Below are positions 45,122-57,482 of a stretch of DNA of 64,000 nt, piece after piece. Location of the stretch: assembly GCF_022376445.1 (NCBI RefSeq), contig NW_025955003.1, forward strand, positions 186,001 through 250,000. The letters run 5' to 3'. How positions within the stretch are numbered: position 1 is the first letter of the stretch; every line of letters begins with the position of its first letter. The position numbers and the translations under genes were made by a program. The notes under the pieces are model-generated. The model did no database searches. It was not told where the DNA came from and saw only the letters and a program-made list of their open reading frames with translations. Origin of the DNA: Fomitopsis serialis (Eukaryota > Basidiomycota > Agaricomycetes > Polyporales > Fomitopsidaceae).

Positions 45122-46697
45122 ATGACTTCCGCACCTCTCAATCCGTTGGATGTTCCGCCATACCAGCTACAACATCTCCTCGCCGGCGTCGGTGACAACT
45201 TTGCACGTCAGTTATCCATCTCCGGGTGAAGTAGGCTGAGCAGCATCTCCTCACAGTAGGACCCCCCGGTCAATCAGCCCAGGTGCGATGCGCGCAAGCA
45301 CTAGGCAAGTGTTCCTGGCTGAGGATCATCGTGCAGACATTGACAGTGTTACAGGCGCTGAGCTGTACGTGGGGTGCTCGAACGGCGAGCTGCTTCGCTT
45401 CTCCATCCAGTCAGACTCGCATACCCTTTTGTCACGGCAAACCGTGGTTAACGAGCGGCCAATACAAGAGATTGTTCTGCTGCCCAGCCTGTCTCGTGCG
45501 CTCGTCCTTGCAGGTACGTCGAGGTTGTTTCGGTCTCTGAGGTGGTCTGATTGGCGTCGGCAGACCACCAGGTATACATCTACACCCTTCCTTCGCTGGA
45601 CCAGATACCGCCGACCGTCATCAAACCCATACGTAATGTTGTCACCATTGCGGTCGATGAGCAACATCTACGGCGTCCACCACCGGTCGATCCCTCACAT
45701 CCAGTGGACCCGGTTGACTTCTGTGTGATCAAACGGAGTGCCATTTCTCTGTACAGCCTCTACAAGGAGAGGTTGTTCTTCCAGAAGGTACGCGCGTTAG
45801 TACTACTCGAAGCAATAGAGCTCACACGTCTCTACAGGAGATTCCTCTCCCGTCAGGAGGCTTCTTGGCTCGACGCACAGGCAAGGCACTCTGCGTTGCA
45901 GACAAGGTTCTACAACGTCATCGACCTCGAGGCAGCATCGATGCTGCCACTCATGCCACTATCACAAGCGCAGGACGGGCTCACAATCAAGCCGTGTATT
46001 ACCGTCATCAGCGACAACGAGTTCCTGATCGCGTCGTGGATGGGCGCGAGCAGCTTGGGGGTGTTCATCACGGGCGACGCTGAACCTGTAAGGGGTACAT
46101 TAGAGTGGCCCGCTCATCCGGAGTCTATATGTGAGTGTCATCCTCTTTACTCTCGTTGCCGCATCGTGAGTGGGAAATGAACGTGGGAAGGCGTACAGTA
46201 CCTCACTGTTGCATAAGGATGAGGCCTATCGGATGTCGCTCTGCGAGGGCCATGACAGGGGACACCCCAGCTCAGACCCCATGCATTGCACTGCGCCGCT
46301 CACGCGACACACATTCACGTAAAGCTGAGGTGTCTCGCAGAGACCCCATTCCGATTCCTTCCCGCTCCTGCCCACGGGTGCCCAGTATGACGAACGGTGC
46401 GCTGACCTGGCTTCGTCGCACGCAGCGCTCAATTACCCACACATCGCCGCCCTTCTTCCGAATGAGACGATAGAGATCCACAGCGTCGAGACGCAGGCGA
46501 TCGTGCAGGTCGTGTCGGCACCCGCGGACGGGCAGGTCCCCGAGCGGAAGAAGCTCGTCGCAAGTGCGAATGGGTTCTTTGTTCCGTCGAGCCAACGCTC
46601 GGACAAGTTGCGCAAGACGCCGGTGCGGCTCGTGCGGAGGAGGGGGTCGGAAGGATCGAGGAAGGAGGAGGCCCTGGGGGAGGTTCCTGCGATGTAG
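45122..46697 (+). CDS. CNH-domain N-terminal half of a Vps39/TGFBRAP1-like protein, truncated
   Basis: ATG 45122 (MTSAPLNPLDVPPYQLQHLL), an intron with donor GTCAGT at about 45,210, then the CNH (citron homology) beta-propeller: AELYVGCSNGELLRFSIQ, IYTLPSLDQIPPTVI, DFCVIKRSAISLYSLYKERL, NEFLIASWMGASSLGVF, and the last blade IAALLPNETIEIHSVETQ. It ends RLVRRRGSEGSRKEEALG and stops at TAG 46695-46697. In the family the clathrin-repeat half should follow, but here the next gene begins 215 bp later, and a matching middle fragment lies inverted upstream (44222-44690). A -1 shift occurs at about 45,308 (GGCAAGT). It may be a broken gene or a short CNH protein that is still expressed. Confidence 0.7.
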
Positions 46698-46912
46698 CGC
46701 GCGTCAATCTAATCTAATCTGCTTCTGTGAGACGACGTAATGGCGCTGTTTACGTACGGGCGAGGACCGAGGCCCAGCTGACGAGCAAGCGACTCCGGGC
46801 ATCCATCTCGTTTCGTCGCTCCAGCGTCCTCCAACTTTGCATGTAACTTCGCTGCTATCATTCCGCCCCGGTGGCGTTCCGTTTCCCCTGTTCCCAATTC
46901 CCATTCACCAAC

Positions 46913-48761
46913 ATGTCGCTCAGAAAGAGAATGTCTGCCTCGAGCACGAGCAGCCGGAGTGAGTCCCCCCTCGCGTTTGCTACCGCACCGAACGCGGACG
47001 CGGAGGACTGGGTGAAGGCGTGGGGGCAGGTCCTCGCGAGAGGTACGTCTGACTCGCATCCGGTTCTCCCTCGGCCACGGACTGAGGGCTCGGTAGACCT
47101 GATAGACTCGCCGGTCATTGCCATCGACGCGGACATAAGCGTCGAGGATGCCTGCGACGTGAGTGGACTACCAGCCTGAGTGGCCAACGGCGTGCATTGC
47201 TGACCGGGATGCAGATGCTCCTCTCGAAAGACATCGCCTGCCTCGCTGTGAACGCCCGCCCAGGGACCTCGCCGCGCAGCACTCTGTATCACGGGTTGTT
47301 CGACGTAAGTCGCTCTCGTCCGTGGACCCGAGTGCGCTGACCACGTTCCCCAGTTCTCCGACGTGAACGCATTCTTGACGCTCGCGGCGACCCAACACAA
47401 GCTCGCCTCGGAAGCTTTGAAAGGAAGACCGCGTATACAGGAGATCCTGGCTGCCGCCAAGGCTGGGCGGGTACCAGTCCACCTCGTGAGCAGTGCGTGT
47501 CAAGCCGCCGTCGGACGTGTTGACGAGCCGGCACTGACATGAATGCACCACTACCTAGATCTCTCCGAGAAGAATCCGCTCGAGACGCTCCCGCATGACG
47601 CGACGATTGTTCCCTACTTGGAGTCGTCTCCCGCGGTGCACACAGAGGTGCAGTCACAACCGGCTTGTTTCACCAGCTTGCTAACTTGTATCGGAATCTT
47701 CAGTGCTCATCCAGTCTGAGACAGACTCCACCTTCCTCGGGATGGTCTCCGACAGACGGCTGCTCTCCTGGTTCACGGCGTTCTGCCAATCCTCGCCGTC
47801 CTTCCTCCGCTATCTCACCAATCCCCTGAGCTCGCTCTCCCTTCCGTCGATGTACCTGTATCTCAGCGTCGTCGCCGCAAAGCGAGCGAGAGCGTGTTGG
47901 ACGCGATGAAGCTCATGAGCGAGGAGGGCGTGAGCACGATCGCGATCGTGGAGGAGGAGGGTAGACTGCTCAGCGCTGTGAGCGTCAGCGACATCGGGAA
48001 GGTGGGCTACAGTCCACGCACGGTATCGCACGAGTAAAGGCTGATCACGGTGACAGATCGTTGTGCCCCAGCAGGACAACCAGATTCTCACTATGCCGCT
48101 CAATCAGTTCGTCGCTATGATCAAGTCAGTCGCTCTGGAGTGCCGAATAACTCTCGTTGACCTCTCGGTTCAGGAGCCCGACGGGTCGACAGACGGTGTG
48201 GACAAGTTCCCCGTGTACAGTGTCTCTCCTAACAGCACGCTATACTACACGATGCAGAAGCTTCTCGCTAGTATGTGCCATGTACTGTCGATATCGCCTC
48301 GCTGCTAAGCGCTGTGTTCCTAGCATCCTCGCATCGGCTCTTCGTGACTGACGACGCTGCACACTCACCTTCGTCCTTCCCTCCCACGAGCACCGGAAAC
48401 CTCACAGGCATTGTTTCCACCGTCGACGGTACGTCCCTCCCTCGCACTCACCCGCAGCCCGCACTCACCTGCGGCAGTCCTCTCCCTCTTCGCACGCATC
48501 GCGAATCTGCCCGACGTCGACCCTACGCGGATGCAGCGCCACCGGCGCGCGTCGTCCACGTCCAGCAACTCCAACTCGTCGGGCTCGCGGTCGAGCGGGC
48601 GGAGCAGCTTCAGCTTCGGCACGGGCGACGGGCGCTCGCGGTCGAGCAGCAGGACGAGCCTCGGGCGGCTGTCGTTCTCCGGGGGCTCGGGCATACCGAG
48701 CGCGGACGGGAAGGGGTTCCAGTGGGCGGAGAGGGTGCTGTCGCCGGGGAAGCCGCAGTGA
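46913..48761 (+). CDS. SDS23: Sds23/Moc1-like CBS-domain protein
   Basis: Fungal regulator with four CBS domains, related to AMPK gamma. In fission yeast it restrains PP2A/PP1 phosphatases and links nutrition to the cell cycle. It starts at ATG 46913 (MSLRKRMSASS). CBS-pair signatures appear in order: SPVIAIDADISVEDACD, LSKDIACLAV, FSDVNAFLTLAATQHKL, KAGRVPVHLVS, FLGMVSDRRLLSWF, then SESVLDAMKLMSEEGVSTIA and SAVSVSDIGK, and HRLFVTDD with a Ser-rich end (DVDPTRMQRHRRASS) closing at TGA 48759-48761. Seven or eight short introns are implied, for example at 47,041, 47,160, 47,307 and 47,490. One -1 shift at about 47,879-47,882 (AAA) separates VVAAK from ASESVL. The C-terminal phrase is diagnostic of the family. 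Confidence 0.9.
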
Positions 48762-49911
48762 CGCGTGGGTTTGGGAGTCCACGCTCATGCTGATCTGCTG
48801 CTGCAGGCGAGAAGCTACTGCGTCGAGGAGGGTTCTGCAGAGATGGCACGCCCGTGAGAGCTCGAGGGCGAGTGTGAGCGGAGCCCTGGTATGCGTCTGC
48901 ATGTCATAGAACTTTGGGCAGCGAAGAGGGTGGCCACCGCCGTGCCCGGCTTTCTTCCGTGTCTTTTCATCGTGTGGTTGGATTGGATGGTTCGCGTTAA
49001 AGGTTACTGCTGGCTCTGTGATCATTGTATTGATATGGCTACCAGCCTGCATTGTCACGCTGTGCTTCCCTTTGAAACTCTACTTAGACTTGACAGACCC
49101 AATATCATATGTAAGAAGACTGCAAGGCGCTACACCGGTTCACTTGAGACGGTTGGAGTGACGTCATATTCGGCGTTCCATAAAAGGCAGGCGACCTTCC
49201 TCTTCCGTCAAAACGCCGGTCGGAGTTTGACGCAGACATGCTTTCACCCTTGTTCAATGCCTTCCACTTTTCTTCTGAAAGCGTGGGTGAGTCAGTTGTG
49301 ACTGAGTACCCTCGTTTGTGTGATTGATGGCTTGAGGACGGCCTTGTCAAGTTGGGCGTTACACAGCAGCTGTCAGCCAGACGTTCGGCGTGAGACCACG
49401 CAGCGCTCATAATGCATAACCCTTGAAGCTCGTACTGGCCAACCACGAGAAGATGCACTGCATGCCATGGTTTCTTGCTTACAACAAGCATGTATGTACG
49501 TGAATCTCGCGACTGTCTCCTTTTCCAGTCATACTCAGAACTAACTCGTGTGCTGCGCACTGGCCAGTTACATCACTTTCCTCCGAGTCGTCGTCGGAGA
49601 AGCGTCAATGAGGTTATATGGAGACTTGTCGGGTCTTGTGGATGACAGAATGCTGCAGAGGCTGTTTTTATGGACCCTGTCACAGCAGCTTAGCGAGTAC
49701 GTTGAAATGATGCGGCGTGCGTTCCCGGCGATGCAGCTTGGGGCAGCAGACCGACAGCAGTGCTCAGCCCCACATCGAAAATGTATTAAATGGCCAGCTG
49801 AGTGGTGCACGAAACACTTCCATTCTTCCTCTTCATAGTGGAGTGACGTTCCACGCCTCCGCTATATAACTTTACCGTGCTGCATCTCCTTTGCTTTACC
49901 TTGTCTTCACG
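48762..49911. other. Intergenic region
   Basis: About 1.15 kb with a minus-strand and a plus-strand open frame near 49.1-49.8 kb that show no domain or splice structure. The last 60 bp hold the GH43 core promoter. Confidence 0.4.
49863..49869 (+). promoter_or_regulatory. TATA box of the GH43 gene
   Basis: TATATAA lies about 45 bp before the ATG at 49912, in a C/T-rich leader. Such TATA boxes are common in inducible fungal genes for secreted enzymes; induction itself is inferred. Confidence 0.5.
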
Positions 49912-51213
49912 ATGCAGCACTTAAGTTTCGCGTTTGCCCTTCTCGCTTTTCTATCCTTCTTCCATTCGACGACCTGTGTACCAATGCGGCGCGCAACGTA
50001 CCATAATCGTGAGCCCCTCCCTGTATCACCCCCACCCGACCTAGCACTGACCAGCGAACCCAGCCATCGTCCCCGGGATCGGCGCCGACCCCTGGATGAT
50101 CCAGCACGGCAGCGACTACTACCTCACCTACACGACGGGCACCAACGTCCAGCTCCGCAAGTCGTCGAACATCGCGCAGTTCAACGTGACCCCGACCGTC
50201 GTGTACACCCCCGCCAACGGCAGCGGCCTCAGTGCCGTCTGGGCCCCGGAGCTGCACTACATCGGCGGCGAGTTCTATATCTACGTCGCGATGGTCAACG
50301 GCAGCGACGCGAACAACCACCACATGTACGCGCTGAAGGGGAAGAGCCAGGAGCCGCTCGATGGGTTTGACGTAAGCTCTCTTGGCCGGCGTTGAGTGGG
50401 CGGGGGGGCTGACGCGGATCGGCGCAGTTTGTTGGTGAGGTCGGCACTCCGGACAACAACTGGGCGATCGACGGCACTGTCTTTCAGGTGAGACACGTTC
50501 AGAATCAACCAAAATAACACAGGCTGACCGCGTCGCGTCCAGTACGAGAACGGCGAGCTGTACTTCATCTGGTCCGGCTGGGCAAACACCACCGCGACGA
50601 TGTGGCAGAACCTCTACATCGCCAAGATGGACTCGCCTACGAAGATCACGGGCGAGCGCGTCCTCATCCACCAGCCGAACCTGGCGTGGCAGCAGACCGT
50701 CGACAGCAGCGGAACCCACGCCATCAACGAGGGTCCAGAGATCCTGGTCCACAACAACAGGACGTTCCTGATCTACTGTGAGTCAGCCTCGATCGCCGGA
50801 AGACATCCGACTCAAATGCCTCCGCCCTGATACAGCCGCCGCGGCGAGCTGGACGGAAAACTACTGCCTCGCCATGATGGGCATCGACGGCGGTAAAGAC
50901 CCCCGTAAGTCGTCCTTACCTTCCACATCGCACCTCCGCTGAACGGACCTTCGCAGTCGTCGCGAGCAACTGGTGGACGCTCGACAGCCGCCCCGTGTTC
51001 TCCAAGTCCGCCGTCGCGTTCGGCCCCGGCCACGCGAGCTTCACGTACGACCACGACGGCACGCCGTACATCGTCTACCACGCCATGGCGGACCCGAACG
51101 CGGGCTGGAACGGCCGCACGATCCGCACGCAGACCTTTGGCTGGAACGACGATAGCTCGCCTGCGTTCCCATCCCCGGTGGGACTGAACACGTCGCTGCC
51201 GTTGCCAGCTTGA
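49912..51213 (+). CDS. Secreted GH43 glycoside hydrolase, arabinofuranosidase type
   Basis: Five-bladed propeller enzyme that releases arabinose from plant arabinan or arabinoxylan; the sequence resembles the exo-1,5-alpha-arabinofuranosidase subgroup. Exons 49912-50008, 50064-50371, 50428-50487, 50543-50777, 50836-50904 and 50957-51213 join in frame to 341 residues. The signal peptide is MQHLSFAFALLAFLSFF, with cleavage around STTCVPM. Catalytic residues are in context: the base Asp in IGADPWM, the pKa-tuning Asp in NWAIDGTVF, and the acid Glu in NEGPEIL. WAPELHYIGGEFYIY is a family hallmark, and the tail WNGRTIRTQTFGWN is typical of this subgroup. Several N-glycosylation sites occur. There are no frame breaks. 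The subfamily is from memory of motifs and should be treated as likely. Confidence 0.92.
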
Positions 51214-53520
51214 ATCAGAAGGGTAGGGTGAAGGCTGTTGGAACGGACCTCGCAATGCATGTCACAGAACGGACCGGACGTTTTAATGTACGCTACATAA
51301 TAGTTATTGCAGTGTTAGCGAATACACCGTCTTTATTGAGCCTACCCTTGGACATGGCGTCATTGAGAGCCCGAGTTGTGAGGTACGTTACGTTACGAGG
51401 CAACAGGCTCGCGGGTCCATCGCATCTAGAACGGGTTGGCGATAAGGATGTGAAGGAAGTGGCCTGCGCAGTTCGACGTGTTGCCTTGATTGAGATCCCG
51501 CCTTAAATGCGTTCAATTGTGACACATGGGCGCGAAGCGTCGCACCCTATAGACGAGCTCCACTTCAGAATAGAGAAGCTTAGTATGTTGTACATGTCTC
51601 TGATGAGACAGTCCCTGCCGTGCTCACAGTGGTCACCAAGTTGCTGGCATCGTCTTGAGGCCTGATCGCATGCATTGCATTGCATATGGGAAGCGGCTCA
51701 ATTGGAACGGTGCTTTCGCTTGTTCCGCCCACCCTCAAGATTCGCAATTACCAGGTTGCTCTGATAGCAGATGTACAAAGAGAGTCAACCGACAATGTGC
51801 GAAAAATTTGGGATTCGATGCTCACGGAAGAAATAACTGCACGCGGGGTAAGCAGTCAACACAATACCTTGCTCGCAGAGCAAGATCCAAATGAAATGTC
51901 GCCGGGGGCCTTCACACCTGCTTGTCGCTGTTGATGATCTCGCCCAACTTGCGAAGCATCGGTCATGGGCCTGTCTGGCATTCGGCAGGACAACGTCGTC
52001 TAGCGAGAGAAAGCGGAACTGTATTAGTACTAGTTGTGCGGCCCGTGCGCCGCGCATGTTTGAAGACTCGGTTGCGAGCTGCTTCGTGCGCAGAAAATCC
52101 GAGATCCAACTACGTAGTCTCAAATTGCCTGTCTTCCCATCACAGGTATGTAGAACGACATTGTGGGTGTCGCGTCTCCGTGGGCATATTGGCCACGAGG
52201 CGCAAGGAATTGAAGAGAACGTCGAGTGTGTCCCCAACAAGCTCAATTGAGACAGTGGCATCCCGGGCTCGCGCAGCGAGATGGTGACGTCCTGGCCAAA
52301 ATCGGGGCAATAGGCTTGAATTTCCCACATAAGAGAGAGTAGCGGGAAGGCGCCACGACGCTTCCACTGCCAGTGTACTGTCGAGCCAAATCTTCACACA
52401 TTCATGGGCAAGTGGAGTCTACGTGCCAGATCGGAGGTATACAGCCAGTAACTGTAAGCGATCGATTGTCAGGAACGCAAACGACACGAGGTAAGCAGGG
52501 GCGCACTATATCCTGGGGTGGGGCCTCGGCTGACAACATCAAGCCAGTTTGAATGCAGTAGAGTGTTTTGCAAATAACTGTCGGAGTGAAATTGAACGGT
52601 TGAGGTGGAGCTGAGGTCTGGTCGTCGTGGAACTGGTCGACCAGTGCCTCCCACTATAGATGCAAGGGGAAATTGGCCGCGTCAAAGTTGTGGTCTGGTG
52701 GTGGCGTGAACTCCCAGAGTTGTTGCCAAAATCCTCACTTAGTCACTGGCGACCGGAGACAGGGCACGGTATGAGGTGACGTATTGCGCTAGCCTCCTAA
52801 GCCATGAGCAATAGATACACCGACCGCGTCTGGATGATCGAAGCTAAGTGCGATGCGGGGCTGAAATGAGCCTGGGGTTAGCGTGGTTGGTACGTGGGGC
52901 ATCCCGCACGCGGTACGCTATACCGATTGCGTCGACAGGGCGGATAGGAGGAGGAGGCTGCCGGCCACTGGCAGCAAATTGCTGCGGATTGAGGCTCCGG
53001 TCTCCTCTGTAGATAGGGCTCTCGGGACTTGTTCCTACTGATACTAGCGTCCATTGTGCGCCATTGATTTCCTGAAGTAAGTATGAACAGTCAATCAGTA
53101 CTACACGTCGAGGAAAGTTGGTTCGCCGCTGCGCACGTCGCATCGATGTCGTTCACCCTCCCATCTCGGCTGCGACAGAAAACACATGCATCTGCATGGA
53201 CTGCTACAATCAGCATAATTTTCTGCGAAGCTTGCGAACCACCTGCAGACGGAGAGGCGAGCCGGGGCGCGTATGAACCGAAGGCGGTGGGCGGGCACAG
53301 AAAGCGAGAGGGCAGCCTCTCGAGCGCTCTCGGATCTGGCTCGGTGCCTCTCGGACTGATCGAGACGTAGGCGCCCGTCAACGCGACAATCACATGCAGA
53401 ACGCGCGACGCGATATAACCCTGCAGTCTGGCGCAACGCTGCTCCTCATCTTATCGTGTTCCTTTATTTTCCTCGCACACGACCCTACCACCTCTGCAGT
53501 AGCCTGCGCACAAGCCAACG
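51214..53520. other. Long intergenic region, possible gene remnants
   Basis: Minus-strand frames at about 51,785-52,400 and 52,844-53,143 read partly protein-like (around WLDSTLAVEASWRLP and VVLIDCSYLLQEING), but I could neither splice them into a gene nor name a family. They may be remnants of genes. The last ~120 bp, with GATATAACC near 53,411, is probably the perilipin promoter. Confidence 0.35.
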
Positions 53521-54753
53521 ATGGCAACGCAAACCACCCAAGAGACGACCCGCACACCCGAGCTCACCATCATCACCCGCGTCGCGTCCATCCCCCTCGT
53601 CGCGTCCTCCCTGAGTACCCTCCACGACACGCTCACGAACAACGCGCTCACCCGCCAACCCTACACGACTGCCACCACCCTCTCCAAGTCCGCGCTCGGG
53701 TACGCGGAGCCCCTCCAACACCGCTTCGCGCCTCTGCTCGTCCGCGCGGACGAGTACGCCAACCTTGGCTTTGACGCAGTCGAGAGCAGGTACCCGTACC
53801 CGTTCAAGACAACACCGGAGGACATCGTCAAGGACTTCAAGACACGCAGCGACAATGCGAAAGACCTCGCGAACAAGACTATTGACGAGCGAGTGAAGAG
53901 CCCTGTGGCGAACGTCGCAGGGGGCATCGACCAGGTGCGTACCATGCCGGCGATCAGCATTGTTGCAGCCCTTACATACCGCCCCTGTCTAGCGCTTCGC
54001 ACCGATCGTTGACTACTTCCAACTCGCGGTCTCCAAAATATACCCTGTTACTAACGGCTCTGCGGAGCCTGCACACCCGGAGACGAAGTACCAGTACCAG
54101 CGCGCCTACGCCCTCTCCAAGGAGCTCACCGAGCAGCTTCGCACTTACTCCACTGAGCAGCTCAACCAGCTCAAGACGCACAATGCGCTCGTCAAGCGTG
54201 CATCGGGGACAGCCCACGACATCTCCACGCTCGCGTCGACGAGCTACGGTACCGCCCAGACAAAAGGTGCGCACAACGTCTGCATCACCCGGGCTGAGCT
54301 GACGCAATGTCCCTCCACCCCTCTCCAGTGCACACACTCTCTGACACGATGCTCACCGAGCTGCACCAGGTGCGCGCGACAACAGCCGCCCTCCCCGCCC
54401 ACGCCCAAGCAGCCTTCTCCGACATCTCGCAGCAGCTCTCCTCGACGATCTCCGACCTGACCGTGATCCTCAAGTCCGAGGAGCCGGTGCACGCGAAGGT
54501 GACGAAGGTCAAGGAGACCGTGCAGGAGCGCGTGCAGCCGATCCTCGCGGCCGCGGCCGCGCGTGTGCAGGAGATGCTGAGCGTCGTGCGCGCGCGCGTG
54601 GGCGAGAAGACGGAGCAGGGCAAGACGGTCGTCGGTGATGGCATTGTGCTGGGCGAGGGCGCGGTGGTGGAGACAGTAGAGAGTGTGAAGCCATCGGAGG
54701 AGGCGGCGGCCCCTGTGACGGTGGCGAACGGGAACGGGAACGGGCATGCTTGA
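53521..54753 (+). CDS. Perilipin-like lipid-droplet protein (CAP20/MPL1 type)
   Basis: Fungal perilipins coat lipid droplets and control access of lipases. Exons 53521-53934, 53993-54266 and 54329-54753 give 370 residues without frame problems. The order is typical: N-terminal PAT-like segment (ITRVASIPLVASSLSTLHDT, ALGYAEPLQHRFAPLL, DEYANLGFDAVESRYPYPF), 11-mer-like amphipathic stretches (NKTIDERVKSPV), then RFAPIVDYFQLAV, a helical middle (YALSKELTEQLRTYSTEQ) and a C-terminal Ala/Val-rich helix bundle, closing with an Asn/Gly repeat (NGNGNGHA). The ATG is in a good context. Several frames on the opposite strand are compositional shadows. The family call rests on these motifs; the role is by analogy. 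Confidence 0.82.
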
Positions 54754-55900
54754 AGGGTCTCTTCCGAGTGTGGTGGCTTGGTGGTGGCTCGGTTCCTCGA
54801 TTTCTTCCTTCTCGAAAGGCGTCGTCCCCAGATGTTTACAACTTAGCGGTGTTGCAATGTGCTGCAGCACTGATACTTTATTCGTCTCTCTTCTCCTCTG
54901 CCCTGCCATAGACGATGCAGCTACGCCCCTCTCTTAGACACCTGGATTTCGTACGATGTATTACAAACTCGTAGACGACGCTTGTAATGTTATAGGCTGT
55001 CTCAATGGAATTACATAAGTCATCTGACCATTCTCGATTTTGCATGAAGGGTAGGTGACCACGTTACCGTATGTGAAGGGACAGCCCGCTGAAGCGCTGA
55101 CGATTGACAACGATGTCACTAGCCTCAGTTTAACGTACAGTGTACACCTCGACTGTATATTGGATAATTAAGAACATTCGATGTCAGCAGATACTACGGG
55201 ATCGTTCGCGCGAAGACGAACTCAATCAACATCTTCTTGTGACTTCCCAATGAGTGCGCAAAGGTCTTGAAAGCGACCGGGTGACGGATAGCAAGCTTCC
55301 TGTACTCGGGATCCCCCATCCCCTCCGGTCCAGAAGCTAGTGCCATTTCATTTCCGAGTCTTGGCTGCCCCGGGAGCTCAGGAACACACCTCAGCACCTC
55401 CGTTACAGAAGCTGGGCTGGCACCGCTGAGCTTCTCCGTCAGAGGTAAAAGACCGGCGCACCTTCGCAACCTAGGGTATACTCTTTGTTGTCTGCATCAG
55501 TTTTGAGGTGAGGACGACCGGGGCTTAGTTGGTAACGAACACCGAGCTAGGATATCGCACTGGCCTGTACATTTTCTGGTGAGCGACAGCTTGGAAATAC
55601 ATATCAGTGCTTTCACGGCGACTGGGCTCGTGCCACGATCGAATGACTGCATCAGTCCTGGGCTCCGCCTTGCTGCAGGATCTGGAGTCCGAGCTTGGAA
55701 GGCTTGAGGTCACTGAGTGCGCGCAGTCATGACGTCCCGCCAGGCCTAGTAGTATGCACAGTCAATACACATTATACAAGTGAATCAGTCACGGGATACT
55801 GCGGTACAATACAGGGTGATGCGAAGCGACGAAAAGAGCCCATCGGCAGCGAAAGGCCGCAGCATAAACTTGTGCAACAGCAGGCTAAGCGTAAGCAAGG
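54754..55900. other. Intergenic region
   Basis: Contains a minus-strand frame at 55,194-55,469 that could be a C-terminal exon (KTFAHSLGSHKKMLIEF) and another at 55,525-55,713. I cannot connect them to each other or to a start. No supported gene. Confidence 0.35.
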
Positions 55901-57482
55901 TCAGGAACTACAAGCACCGAGACCCTGATCCTGGAGGTACATGTCTGACATGACTATGAAACCTCCAACAGCAGGGACTATCAGCGCAGCGACGCTGGCG
56001 TAATGCACGCCCACCGGGATGACCGTGCCCACGCGCTTCCAGATGGCCCAGAATACGATGTTCCCAGGGACGAGAGCTGGTCAGACGCCAGCCACGCCAT
56101 CATCCACGCCCTCTGGGCCACAGTGCTGTGTGCGGCGCGGAAGTGGCTCAGGGCGTAAATCAGGCCGTGCGGCAGGATCATGGCGGCCAGAAATAGCGTC
56201 AGGGTTATGGCGGCCTCCGATGGCGAGATCCTGCGGTGCTTCGCGACCTCGTGGTCGTCGACTATACCGTCGTGGCGCAGCGAGGAGACGGTGAAGCGGT
56301 AGGCGCGGGTCGCCTCTACACTCTCTTCGGTGCAGAGGGTGAATTTCCTCTCCCATTCAGATGTCTCCACGACGAGTTTCTTCTCCGAGGGTGTGCGCTC
56401 GTCCGCGACCGTCTGCATGCGCACCGCGACATATCCAGTGTGGCTCCTGTCGCCCACCGACGGTTTGCCCACCTTGCGCACAGTCCCGATCGCGCCGTCG
56501 AAGTGCGCGCCCGGGCGGTGCTCCGCCTCGTGCAGGACCGGCGTGCGGAGGAGGTGCCCGCTCGCGTACTCGCCGACGATCGACGCGCACAGGATGTTCA
56601 TCACCGACATGAGCGCGTACGGGAAGACCGACAGGCCGTACGCGGCGTAGCCCCAGCGCGCGACCTGCGCACCCTCCGTGGAGTAGAGCGTGTACGTCGC
56701 GGCGATGATCTGCACGACGGAGACGAGCATCTGCATGACGCCCGATGCGCGGTGGATCTTGATGTTGATTGTCGGGTCGAGGTCGCGCGCGATGAGGTGC
56801 TCCGTGTAGGACTTGTCTGCGGGGACGGCGAGGGAGTAGCCGGCGGGGACCCGGATGTGGCCGTGGATGCTGCGGTTCTTGAGATCTGATTCTATGGGCC
56901 AGTGGGTTTCATTCTGGTTGTCGATCTCGATGACTGCGTACGAGCACCGATCGTCCTCCAGGCTGGGGTGATGGTCAATGGACGGTCAAGGGCAAGGGCG
57001 AGGAGGAGCTACGTACTCAGCTTTCTCGTAGTCAACACCCGGGCCAATTTGCGCAAAACGATCTCCCATCGGTTGATGGTCCCAACCTGCGCAGCGGACC
57101 ACGACAAGGATCGCGCCGTGGTGCAGGGCGGCGAGGACGTCGTTCCCCTTGCATCGTACATGCTCTGCGATGAGGATGATTGTCCTTGCGAGGGCGCCAA
57201 ACGGCAGGAGCAGCGAGATTAGTGGGGTCCAATAGCCCCGGTCTCGGCGTGTCACTCGTTCTGTGTACCGGCCTACCTCTGCAGCGATAGGCACTGCGGC
57301 TGCATGGCGATGTAGTTGGTGGTTATGTAGACAAGGAAATTCCATATGGCGATGGCATTCTGGTAGCATATGAAGGTCGGGAGTTCAGGGATTTCCTGGG
57401 CGGGTGCTGAGTGTGCGGGGATGGCGAGGAGGGTCAGGATGGCGAGGATGCGGGTAAGGAGGAAGACGGGTGCGTAGGCCAT
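55901..57482 (-). CDS. Multi-pass membrane protein with signal sequence, function unknown
   Basis: Agaricomycete-type membrane protein without a named role. The ATG at 57482 starts a signal/anchor segment (MAYAPVFLLTRILAILTLLA) and a helix around NAIAIWNFLVYIT. Exon 1 ends at a GTAGGC donor near 57,284. The next exon (about 57,240-57,015) carries GYWTPLISLLLPFGALARTI. After another intron come a soluble stretch (NRSIHGHIRVPAGYSLAVP), a helix pair (VSVVQIIAATYTLYS, YGLSVFPYALMSVMN), a ~110-residue polar loop and helices AAITLTLFLAAMILPHGLI and VHYASVAALIVPAVGGFI. A -1 shift at about 56,080 must be bridged to reach this last helix and the stop at 55901-55903. Topology suggests six or seven helices. 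Confidence 0.75.

Noticed and set aside
46858..47657. Minus-strand frames opposite Sds23
   Set aside because: Antisense shadows of confirmed CBS-domain exons.
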